Assembly: GCF_000185845.1 (NCBI RefSeq)
Contig: NZ_GL629647.1
Coordinates: 2,674,884-2,680,321, forward strand
Reading direction: 5' to 3'
Length of the DNA stretch: 5,438 nt
Source: Segatella salivae DSM 15606
Lineage (GTDB): Bacteria; Bacteroidota; Bacteroidia; Bacteroidales; Bacteroidaceae
In this document: positions 1 through 5,438 of the stretch, piece by piece
How positions within the stretch are numbered: position 1 is the first letter of the stretch
How the letters are laid out: each line of letters starts with the position of its first letter
The notes under the pieces: model-generated
Databases searched by the model: none
What the model was told of the DNA's origin: nothing
The model's input: the letters and a program-made list of their open reading frames with translations, nothing else
Translations under genes and position numbers: made by a program

Positions 1-135
1 CGATAATTCGATAGTTCGACAAATCGAGATATCGAAGTGTCGATAGATAGTTTTATCGATAGATTATTTTGACGATATATAGTTTTGACAACAGATAGTC
101 ATGACAACAAATTGTACAAACAATAGATTGTCCGA
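1..135. repeat. Degenerate tandem array, 16-bp period, about 8 units, open at the left edge
   Basis: Cut at 8, 24, 40, 56, 72, 88, 104 and 120, this stretch falls into eight 16-bp units that align without gaps. Units 40-55 (TCGATAGATAGTTTTA), 56-71 (TCGATAGATTATTTTG) and 72-87 (ACGATATATAGTTTTG) are the most alike. Later units drift to an ACAACA or ACAATA start, and 88-103 and 104-119 share TGACAACA at the unit boundary. Bases 1-7 resemble the end of a unit, so the array probably continues left of the window. A 10-bp inverted repeat links 1-10 (CGATAATTCG) with 133-142 (CGAATTATCG). One minus-strand frame is open from 98 to the window edge but has no start codon and a stop directly upstream (101-99). 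It could be an iteron-like protein-binding array, part of a transfer or replication origin, or repeat-derived coding sequence of a gene to the left. The periodicity is seen; the role is unknown. Confidence 0.65.
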
Positions 136-194
136 ATTATCGTCAGTCCTATCTATTGTTGGTTGTTACGCCTTGCGTCCAAAGAGCCTGAGTA

Positions 195-264
195 TGCCGT
201 ATTCTTGTCGTGCCTATACCCTCTACGGCAGCCCATCCCTGCAAGGTTGGGAGAGAAGAATACG
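195..264. other. Candidate structured RNA or attenuator-like element with alternative stems
   Basis: Three inverted repeats interlock. A 9-bp perfect outer stem pairs CGTATTCTT (198-206) with AAGAATACG (256-264). A hairpin pairing CCCATCC (232-238) with GGTTGGG (245-251), with one mismatch and a 6-base loop, nests inside it. A 7-bp perfect stem, TGCCGTA (195-201) with TACGGCA (224-230), uses four of the same bases (198-201) and so excludes full formation of the outer stem. In addition CGTGC (209-213) could pair with GCACG (268-272) across the outer stem, as in a pseudoknot. The pairings are seen in the sequence. Whether either strand is transcribed as a functional RNA is inference, and the strand cannot be decided. 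Confidence 0.3.
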
Positions 265-313
265 ACCGCACGGATATTGAGAATTACTAAATTACTAAAT
301 CTCCTTGAAACAG

Positions 314-353
314 AAAAATCCTGCGGTGGAGATTCTTCTCTCCATCCGCAGGA
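314..353 (-). terminator. Rho-independent terminator for the minus-strand operon
   Basis: On the minus strand TCCTGCGGATGGAGA (353-339) pairs with TCTCCACCGCAGGA (332-319). This gives 14 base pairs with a single bulged base (345) and a 6-base loop. Five T residues (318-314) follow directly. It lies about 85 bases past the stop codon of the DUF1896-like gene and matches an intrinsic terminator. On the plus strand no U-tract follows the stem, so it should act in one direction only. The same hairpin could also be the 3' end of a small RNA encoded between 437 and 314. Confidence 0.8.
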
Positions 354-437
354 CTTGACCTTGTCAGGGCCAGATTGGCTGCCGTTGTACCTTTGCACGA
401 TAAGAAACGACTTCAGGGGCTTTGCGTCTGCCTTTGC

Positions 438-923
438 CTACAACGCCTTTGGGCTTGCTTCCTCCGTCTGTTTGACCATTGGCAGATTGTTGCTCTCGAT
501 GAGCAGCACTATCGTGCCTGTGAGTTCGGTGTAAAGACGGTCGTATTGCTCGTCAGAAGCCAATGTGTCCGTCAAATCGAACTTGTCGAATGTGGCTTGA
601 ACAGCCTTATTCGACAACAAAATGGGTGCGAGTCTCTCTGGGAGCGGTGTTGGCAGTTCCCTTTCAAACTCGTTCTCCAAGACGGATACAAGCGTGTCAT
701 ACTTTGAGAAATGCAAGCCCTGATACAAGACCTCACTTGCCATGCTCTCCGCTTCGGGGTGCGTGAAACCTTGCACTACAGCATCGCAGTAGGCGGTAAG
801 AGCCATATCAGCTCGTGCGGTGATAAACTCCGTGTCTTGCAATCTCTCGGGATGATGCTCACTCATGTAACTTCTTAACTTCAATCGAAAGTAGGAAAGT
901 TCCTGTTTGTTGTTCTCTTTCAT
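438..923 (-). CDS. DUF1896-like protein
   Basis: A 161-residue soluble protein of unknown biochemical function, without signal peptide or membrane segment. It resembles the DUF1896 family found on Bacteroidales conjugative elements: an N-terminal LSYFRLKLRSYMSEHHPE (residues 9-26), then FITARADMALTAY (33-45), a central ASEVLYQGLHFSKYDTL (62-78) and a C-terminal YDRLYTELTGTI (127-138). The last 20 residues look disordered. Length is close to that usual for the family (about 140-160). The ATG at 923 is chosen because the residues just after it belong to the conserved N-terminus; an internal ATG at residue 20 would delete it. It starts 52 bp after recombinase 2 ends, has no promoter of its own that I can see, and is followed by a strong terminator, so it is probably the last gene of the recombinase operon. 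In related elements (from memory) DUF1896 genes often lie beside the large helicase gene. Here it sits with the recombinases and points away from the helicase remnant. Confidence 0.82.
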   Translation of the reverse strand: MKENNKQELSYFRLKLRSYMSEHHPERLQDTEFITARADMALTAYCDAVVQGFTHPEAESMASEVLYQGLHFSKYDTLVSVLENEFERELPTPLPERLAPILLSNKAVQATFDKFDLTDTLASDEQYDRLYTELTGTIVLLIESNNLPMVKQTEEASPKAL

Positions 924-975
924 AACCGTTTGTTTTTCAATCGTGAATAATAAATGTTTGGTAATTACTTCCTTT

Positions 976-2244
976 TTATGCGTGTTGCAGTGGTACGTTC
1001 TGCCGTGCTATCGACTCACAATATCCTTCAAAGGCAGTATGCTCCCTGTCAGTGAGTGCTGTCATATCCTCCTGTATCTTGTGGTCGGTTATCTTTCCGT
1101 AGATTTGTGTCGTGCCGATATTGCTGTGTCCGAGCATCTTGCTGAGCGTTTCCATTGAAATACCATTGGAAAGGCAAATCGTAGTCGAGAATGTGTGGCG
1201 AGCCATGTGAAAGGTCAAACCTTTCTCTATCCGGCATATCTGCCCGATGTTCACACACGCAAAGGATGCTTTTCTTATTGTGAGATTAGGGAATATCAAG
1301 TCGTCCGCTTTCTTGTCCTTGATATAGAGCGAAAGGATTTGTTTGGCAATGGGCAGGAGCGGAATAATCGCCTCTACATCCGTTTTCTGCCTTTTGATGC
1401 GTATTTCCTCCGTGCCGTCAGCATTATGGATGATATGCTTCGGTTTGAGCCGTTGCATATCCACACGAGCCAAACCGGTGAAGGCGCAGAAAAGGAATAG
1501 TTGCCTTGCTCGCTCAAACTGCCTGTCAATGATGGGTGTTTGCAATAGTCGTTGCAATTCTTCCGTTGTAAGATATCTGCGTGTTCGGTGTGGCAGTTCT
1601 GCTTTGTAGTCTGCAAACGGATCGATGCGGATATATTTCTTCTGCTGGCCGATGCCGATGAGTTTCCTAAGGAAGATGACCGCTACCTGAATAGTGGCAA
1701 GAGATAGGTTGCGCTCTGATTTAAGGTAGAAGTCCAGCCCTTCGATGAAACCATAGTCCAACAGAGAGTAGCGAATATCCTCCAGCCCCAAGCGTTCACG
1801 CAGATAAGCCTCTATGAGTTGTGTGGCATAGATGTAGTTGGCAAAGGTCGGCTTGGCAACCGTTATTCCCATACAAGGACGCTTTTCCTCAATAAATAGT
1901 CGTGCTTCCTCCAAAAGGAAGCCTTTGGGCTTGTCTTCTTCCATGAGTTCACGTTTCAACAACTCGGCAGTGATATAGCCACGTTGCCAAACTAATTCTT
2001 GGTACTTGCCTTTGGCTTGTTCCTCTTTGGTTTGCAGATAGCGGTTGATTTCTTTTGTTTCTTCGCCTGTTCCCTTGCATCGTCCCTTATGGCTGTCCCA
2101 AAGTTCGGGAGCGATTTCCTTGCCTGTGCTGTATTGCACCTGCTCTCCGTCTATGGTGATACGTCCCATAATCGGGCATTTGCCGTTCTTTTTCTCTTTG
2201 GAGCGATTGATATAGAAGAGTGTCTTGAATGTGCTACGTGCCAT
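976..2244 (-). CDS. Tyrosine recombinase 2 (site-specific integrase), second of a tandem pair
   Basis: A full-length, 422-residue tyrosine recombinase that would cut and rejoin DNA at specific sites through a 3'-phosphotyrosine intermediate. Layout follows Bacteroidetes integrases: an arm-type DNA-binding domain (about 1-100, with CPIMGRITIDG at 23-33), a SAM-like core-binding domain (about 105-215) and a catalytic domain (about 222-395). Visible catalytic residues are a beta-strand lysine in KRQKTD (K287), HMAR (H346 and R349), LGHSN (H373) and nucleophile Y382 in TTQIYGK. At the usual first-arginine site the sequence is FTGLAR (255-260): alanine replaces the Arg that normally follows GL, with an arginine one position later. 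Loss of this arginine is known from CTnDOT-type integrases. The ATG at 2244 lies 4 bp after the stop of recombinase 1, implying translational coupling; the MARSTFKTLFYI start is typical. The pair differ clearly in sequence, so this is not a recent duplication. The target site cannot be deduced. Confidence 0.95.
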   Translation of the reverse strand: MARSTFKTLFYINRSKEKKNGKCPIMGRITIDGEQVQYSTGKEIAPELWDSHKGRCKGTGEETKEINRYLQTKEEQAKGKYQELVWQRGYITAELLKRELMEEDKPKGFLLEEARLFIEEKRPCMGITVAKPTFANYIYATQLIEAYLRERLGLEDIRYSLLDYGFIEGLDFYLKSERNLSLATIQVAVIFLRKLIGIGQQKKYIRIDPFADYKAELPHRTRRYLTTEELQRLLQTPIIDRQFERARQLFLFCAFTGLARVDMQRLKPKHIIHNADGTEEIRIKRQKTDVEAIIPLLPIAKQILSLYIKDKKADDLIFPNLTIRKASFACVNIGQICRIEKGLTFHMARHTFSTTICLSNGISMETLSKMLGHSNIGTTQIYGKITDHKIQEDMTALTDREHTAFEGYCESIARQNVPLQHA

Positions 2245-2248
2245 GATG

Positions 2249-3469
2249 TCAAAGTTTTAAAGTGAATGTATCTTGTATTCGCTGCTGCACTATCTGCATA
2301 TCCCGATGTATTCTTTCGGAGGAAACCGCTGCATATATCTGTGTTGTTCTCAGGTTGGTGTGTCCGAGCATACGGCTCACTGTTTCTATAGGTACACCTG
2401 CCGAAAGCGTGATGAGCGATGCAAAGGTGTGTCTTGCCATGTGGAAGGTCAACGGAGTTTCCATACCGATGTTTCTCTGTATAAAGTGCATACCATTGAG
2501 GATGATGTCGTTAGTAGGCACATCAAAGACAAAACCTGCACGTTTTCCCCTGTACCGCTCCATTATCGCCCAAGCAGGAGGAAGTACTTGTACACGATAC
2601 GGGGTCTTGGTCTTCATTCGTCTGCCCTTGATGCAGAGTTCGCCCTCTTCCAAGACGATATTTTCCTCCCGAAGATTACGGACATCGGAGATAGCCAGCC
2701 CTGAAAAGCAGGAGAACACGAACAAATCACGAACAACGCGGTAGTTCGTCCATTCAATCTCCAAGTCGATGATGCGCTCAAGTTCTTCCTTCGTGATGCT
2801 TCTCGGTTCACCCTTTGGTCGCTCGTAACTGTAGCCCAAAAAAGGATAGAAGTCCAGCACACCTTTCTTCAGTGCCATGCGGACGATGGTCTGCAAGGTG
2901 GACAAGGCACTCGATATGCTGCTGTGTTTCAGTCTGCGGTCGATGGTGAGATAGTACTCAAAGCCATCGATAAAGGCTTTATCCAACTGTGAAAGGGGAA
3001 TATCGCTTACTTTATGCTTTTTCTGCACATACTCACGGAGCAGGGAGAGCTGGTAGGTACGAAGTTTGAACGTCTTTAAGGCTCGGTCGATGCCTATGCG
3101 CTCTTTAGTCTGTGTAAGATACTCCTCGAAACTCTCCAAGAGCAGGGCTTGGCAGTGGATTTGCCCCTGATAGGCATCCCTTACATCGGTGGCAGTAAAA
3201 GAATTTTCCCTTTCACGGAGTTCGTGAAAGCGTGCGTGGATGAGCGCGGTGCATTCACCGAGTTTCTGATTGACGGACACCGCAATGGCACTCTTGCCGA
3301 TAAGCCGTTGCTTACGGCTGTCCCAAAGAGCGAGCGGAGTCTTGCACTTGGTGGAGAAGCCCGAATGGGTTCTGCCTACGGAGATGCGCCCGATGACAGG
3401 CACAAGTCCTTTCTTGTCGGTTCGTTTCGCCTGAACGAAGAACGATACTTTGAGTTTGTTTTCTTTCAT
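2249..3469 (-). CDS. Tyrosine recombinase 1 (site-specific integrase), first of a tandem pair
   Basis: A 406-residue tyrosine recombinase with the same three-part layout as its neighbour: N-terminal arm-binding domain (VPVIGRISVG at about 23-32), SAM-like core-binding domain (about 110-215) and C-terminal catalytic domain. Numbered from the chosen start, K286 (MKTKTP), HMAR (H343 and R346), LGHTN (H370) and nucleophile Y379 (TTQIYAA) are present. The first-arginine position reads FSGLAIS, with alanine at 259, so canonical Arg I is absent here too. The ATG at 3469 (MKENKLKVSFFV) is preferred because it aligns with the start of recombinase 2. The open frame extends upstream to a TTG at 3523, but that would place the promoter -7 box inside the gene. 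The leader before the ATG is A-rich with no Shine-Dalgarno sequence, as usual in Bacteroidetes. First gene of the operon; the non-coding, repeat-rich DNA upstream is a likely place for its recombination site. Confidence 0.94.
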   Translation of the reverse strand: MKENKLKVSFFVQAKRTDKKGLVPVIGRISVGRTHSGFSTKCKTPLALWDSRKQRLIGKSAIAVSVNQKLGECTALIHARFHELRERENSFTATDVRDAYQGQIHCQALLLESFEEYLTQTKERIGIDRALKTFKLRTYQLSLLREYVQKKHKVSDIPLSQLDKAFIDGFEYYLTIDRRLKHSSISSALSTLQTIVRMALKKGVLDFYPFLGYSYERPKGEPRSITKEELERIIDLEIEWTNYRVVRDLFVFSCFSGLAISDVRNLREENIVLEEGELCIKGRRMKTKTPYRVQVLPPAWAIMERYRGKRAGFVFDVPTNDIILNGMHFIQRNIGMETPLTFHMARHTFASLITLSAGVPIETVSRMLGHTNLRTTQIYAAVSSERIHRDMQIVQQRIQDTFTLKL

Positions 3470-3504
3470 TTTTCTGTCGTTTTTTTCTAAATTTCCTTTG
3501 CTTG

Positions 3505-3512
3505 CAAAGGTA
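3505..3512 (-). promoter_or_regulatory. Putative Bacteroidetes -7 promoter element for the recombinase operon
   Basis: The minus strand reads TACCTTTG at 3512-3505, an exact match to the TAnnTTTG -7 consensus used by the Bacteroidetes housekeeping sigma factor. Transcription would start near 3498, leaving a leader of about 30 bases before the ATG at 3469. I do not find a good TTTG -33 element at the expected distance, so the promoter may be weak or need an activator. Its position also argues against the TTG start at 3523 for recombinase 1. Confidence 0.5.
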
Positions 3513-3594
3513 CAGATGAACAAGTATTCCTGAGCGATGCAGAAAAATGAAAGATGAAGAATAAAAACCTAAGACACAGTTGTTTACATTCAAT

Positions 3595-3632
3595 TCGTAA
3601 CCCCATTTTGCTTTTTCTTCGATGGGTTACGA
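3595..3632. repeat. Inverted repeat, 11 bp with one bulge
   Basis: TCGTAACCCCAT (3595-3606) is the reverse complement of ATGGGTTACGA (3622-3632) apart from one extra C. The 15-base spacer is T-rich. No U-tract follows on either strand, so this is more likely a protein-binding site, or a pair of recombinase half-sites, than a terminator. Confidence 0.55.
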
Positions 3633-3653
3633 TTTGGTAACGGAACTCCTACC

Positions 3654-3694
3654 GTTTTCTGCTTGTTTTCGCTTACCACCCTTAAAGCGGAAAA
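3654..3694. repeat. Two tandem direct copies plus one inverted copy of a 10-11 bp motif
   Basis: GTTTTCTGCTT (3654-3664) is followed without a gap by GTTTTCGCTT (3665-3674), and AAGCGGAAAA (3685-3694) is an inverted copy with one base inserted. The copies are spaced close to one or two helical turns, as expected for cooperative protein-binding sites such as arm-type or excisionase sites. A chance AT-rich similarity cannot be excluded. Confidence 0.5.
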
Positions 3695-3706
3695 ATGATA
3701 AATGAT

Positions 3707-3721
3707 ACTATTTCAAATAGT
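3707..3721. repeat. Perfect 15-bp palindrome, candidate operator or core site
   Basis: ACTATTT (3707-3713) and AAATAGT (3715-3721) are perfect 7-bp inverted arms around a single central C. The site lies about 45 bp from the point where helicase-like sequence begins. It could be a recombinase core site with a very short centre, a dimeric repressor operator, or coincidence in AT-rich DNA. Confidence 0.4.
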
Positions 3722-3763
3722 TACATTCTTTACATTTCCTTCTATATCCCTTAATTCTTACCT

Positions 3764-5272
3764 ACTGATTATGCCCGCAAGATGAGCCTTGATTTACGCA
3801 TGATAGATGAAAATGCTTACTCAGATCATATCGACAACAAGGCAAGTCACTGTGCCAAGATACTCAATGACTATTATCAGAAGTACGATGCACAGAAAGG
3901 AACGCAGTTTGTTTTCTCAGACTTGGGTACTTACAAGCCCGGTGGAGACTTCAATGTCTATTCGGAAATCAAGCGCAAGCTGGTGGAAGACTACCATATC
4001 CCGTCCTACGAAATACGCTTTATCCAAGAGTGTAAGAACGAGAAGGCAAAAAAAGCGATGGTAGATGCGATGAACCGTGGAGATATTCGTATTATTTTCG
4101 GCTCTACATCCATGTTGGGTACTGGTGTGAATGCCCAGCAACGTGCCGTGGCGGTCCATCATTTGGACACGCCCTGGCGACCTTCAGACTTGGAGCTGCG
4201 CAATGGACGAGCCGTGCGCAAGGGAAACCTTATCGCCAAGGAATTTGCGAACAACAAAGTCGATGTGATTATCTATGCCGTGGAACGTTCCTTGGATAGC
4301 TACAAGTTTAACCTGCTGCACAACAAGCAACTCTTCATTAATCAGCTAAAGACAAATACGCTTGGTAGTCGTACCATCGATGAGGGTTCGATGGATGAGG
4401 ACAGTGGCATGAACTTCTCCGAATACGTAGCAGTGCTTTCTGGCAATACCGACCTTTTGGAGAAAGCAAGATTGGATAAGAAGATTACCACCTTGGAATC
4501 AGAGCGCAAGAACTTCCTCCGTGAGCGTGATGCCGCAACGGGCAAGTTGGCAGAGATTGAGAGTTCCGTGTCCTTCCATACGGATAAAATCAAAGAGGCA
4601 CAGTCTGACTTAGCTCTCTTTGAGCAGCGTGTAGAACGTGATGATGAAGGTACATCTATAAATAAACTGACAATCAAAGGTGTAGAAGACAGCACCGATA
4701 TCAAGGCCATTGCTGCCCGTCTGCAGGAGATAGACGAAAAAGCACGCACCAAAGGCGAGTACAACAAAATCGGTGAAGTTTATGGTTTTTCCATAATGGT
4801 CAAGACAGAGAGTACTTCCAAGGACTTGTTCGACTGTTCGGTGAACCGCTTTTTTGTGAAAGGGCAGGAGTCTATCTACTACACTTACAATAATGGTAAG
4901 TTGGCTACTGACCCGAAACTTGCATGTCAGAACTTCGTTAATGCCTTGGAGCGTATTCCAAAGGTGATAGAGTCGCATGAGAAGGAAATGGCAAAGGTTG
5001 TAGCCAATAAAGACGTTTACATCAACATTGCCAACAGTTCTTGGAAGAAAGAGGACGAGCTTCGCTCACTTAAAAGTGAAGCTGCTGAATTGGACAGAAA
5101 GATTGCGCTTACCCTTGCTCCACCAGATGAAGAAAAGGAAGAAAAAGAGGAAATAAAACAAGGAAAAGATTTATCCAACAACTCTGCCAAAATAAAGAAT
5201 GAGAACAATCCTGTCCAAGACAAAGAGGAAGATAGTCGTTTGCAGAGTTTCAGACCCAAATGGAAACGTTAA
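3764..5272 (+). pseudogene. 5'-truncated remnant of a large Snf2-like helicase of conjugative elements (C-terminal part)
   Basis: Only the C-terminal quarter or so of a protein that in Bacteroidales conjugative elements typically approaches 2000 residues. The retained part begins in mid-domain with TDYARKMSLDLRMIDE. Homology-like residues precede the first ATG (3782), and the in-frame TAA at 3752-3754 shows the frame has been cut. Counting from M at 3782: QFVFSDLGTYKPGG (42-55), FGSTSMLGTGVNAQQ (106-120, motif V) and LELRNGRAVRKGN (137-149, motif VI with its arginines) mark the second RecA-like domain. A coiled-coil-rich segment follows (about 225-285), then a mixed region and a charged, lysine/glutamate-rich tail to KWKR. 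The Walker A and DExH motifs and the N-terminal methyltransferase-like part of full-length relatives are absent, so ATPase activity is not expected. No promoter or RBS is visible before 3782. The reading frame is otherwise undamaged over about 500 codons, which suggests recent truncation or rejoining when the neighbouring element moves. If 3782 is used, a 496-residue protein could be made. Confidence 0.88.
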
Positions 5273-5438
5273 AAGAATGGTTGTTTTTCTTTCCTGCAAG
5301 TAAACTAATAGTTGACTTATGAGGAAATTTTCGAACTATTCCCAAGAGGGAAATCTGCCAATATATATCTATGCGATAGTTAGACTTTGGCAATAAAATA
5401 AATATTTTGCCAAAATCTAACTGTTAGGTTTGAAGTCC
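5273..5438. other. AT-rich non-coding tail
   Basis: No gene is visible before the window ends. A 7-bp inverted pair, AATAGTT and AACTATT, lies between about 5308 and 5341 with a 20-base spacer, and a longer inverted repeat lies at 5378-5422. There is no clear hairpin with a U-tract just after the helicase stop, so that transcript's end is not identified. Confidence 0.5.
5378..5422. repeat. 16-bp inverted repeat with one mismatch
   Basis: AGTTAGACTTTGGCAA (5378-5393) pairs with TTGCCAAAATCTAACT (5407-5422) at 15 of 16 positions across a 13-base AT-rich loop. Neither strand has a U-tract after the stem, so an intrinsic terminator is not well supported. It may be an operator, a recombination site or part of the leader of a gene to the right. 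Confidence 0.6.

Larger units (their letters stand above)
136..437. other. Non-coding region between the 16-bp array and the DUF1896-like gene
   Basis: No reading frame here looks like a real gene. Two overlapping open frames of about 80 and 120 codons exist on opposite strands, but they use GTG and TTG starts, show no recognisable domain, and run straight through a strong hairpin. The region holds a set of nested and competing inverted repeats (195-264), a perfect 8-bp tandem duplication (ATTACTAA at 283-290 and 291-298) and the terminator hairpin (314-353). A TACCTTTG at 388-395 on the plus strand matches the Bacteroidetes -7 consensus but has no well-placed TTTG upstream and no gene to serve. 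It is best read as the 3' untranslated and regulatory region of the minus-strand operon, possibly with a small RNA. Confidence 0.5.
3524..3763. other. Repeat-rich non-coding region, candidate attachment or recombinase-binding site region
   Basis: There is no gene here, but the stretch is crowded with short symmetric and repeated motifs. They are an 11-bp inverted repeat (3595-3606 with 3622-3632), GTAAC-type cores (3597-3601, 3626-3630 inverted, 3637-3641), a tandem GTTTTC-GCTT pair with an inverted third copy (3654-3694), a 15-bp palindrome (3707-3721) and TTTACATT copies (3583-3590, 3729-3736) with a related TTACATT (3721-3727). It lies directly upstream of the recombinase operon and ends where a truncated helicase frame begins. 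Tyrosine-recombinase elements usually carry the integrase gene next to one end, so this is where core-type and arm-type sites would be expected. The motifs are seen; their role is inference. Confidence 0.45.

Noticed and set aside
1..135. CRISPR array
   Set aside because: Units are contiguous, 16 bp and degenerate, with no constant repeat separated by unique spacers and no cas gene.
388..395. Plus-strand TACCTTTG as a promoter
   Set aside because: No correctly spaced TTTG upstream and no plus-strand gene downstream; it would only run antisense to the DUF1896-like gene.
153..398. Minus-strand open frame of 81 codons
   Set aside because: It starts with GTG, has no recognisable domain, and runs through the terminator hairpin; better explained as non-coding DNA.
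163..534. Plus-strand open frame of 123 codons, and a shorter ATG frame from 101
   Set aside because: TTG start in the first, no domain in either; the longer one overlaps the 3' end of the DUF1896-like gene in the opposite strand, so it is a shadow frame.
976..3469. Recent tandem duplication of one recombinase gene
   Set aside because: The two proteins share domain layout and motifs but are too different outside the catalytic motifs to be recent copies.
3470..3523. Longer N-terminus for recombinase 1 from a TTG at 3523
   Set aside because: The extra 18 residues do not align with recombinase 2 and would cover the -7 promoter box; the ATG at 3469 matches the family start.

Overview
The window looks like part of a conjugative or mobilizable element from a Bacteroidales bacterium (Bacteroides, Prevotella or Porphyromonas type; the genus cannot be read from the sequence). 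The grounds are two Bacteroidetes-type tyrosine recombinases, a DUF1896-like protein, the C-terminal part of a large Snf2-like helicase of the kind carried on Bacteroidales conjugative transposons, a Bacteroidetes -7 promoter element (TAnnTTTG form), and A-rich leaders without Shine-Dalgarno sequences.

Layout, left to right. Bases 1-437 hold no convincing gene. Bases 1-135 are a degenerate tandem array with a 16-bp period, running off the left edge. Bases 195-264 contain inverted repeats that can form mutually exclusive stems. Bases 314-353 form a hairpin plus U-tract that fits a terminator for minus-strand transcripts. Next comes a compact minus-strand gene set, in transcription order: recombinase 1 (3469-2249), recombinase 2 (2244-976, only 4 bp after recombinase 1), and a DUF1896-like gene (923-438). 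A -7-like element lies just upstream of recombinase 1, and the terminator follows DUF1896, so the three genes read as one operon of about 3.2 kb with both ends visible.

Bases 3524-3763 are non-coding and dense in short direct and inverted repeats. This is where an attachment site or recombinase/excisionase binding sites would be expected. Immediately to the right, on the plus strand, a helicase reading frame begins abruptly in mid-protein: homology-like sequence starts near 3764, behind an in-frame stop at 3752-3754. It runs to 5272 with an intact helicase C-terminal domain but no N-terminal half. The last 166 bases are AT-rich and contain a 16-bp inverted repeat.

Interpretation (inference): a recombinase module or element end lies next to, and probably interrupts, a conjugative-element helicase gene, with the junction at about 3755-3764. 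The component families are known. The less ordinary points are the paired recombinases lacking the canonical first catalytic arginine, DUF1896 coupled to them rather than to the helicase, the 16-bp array, and the possible switchable RNA structure on the left. I see no clear evidence of a wholly new system.
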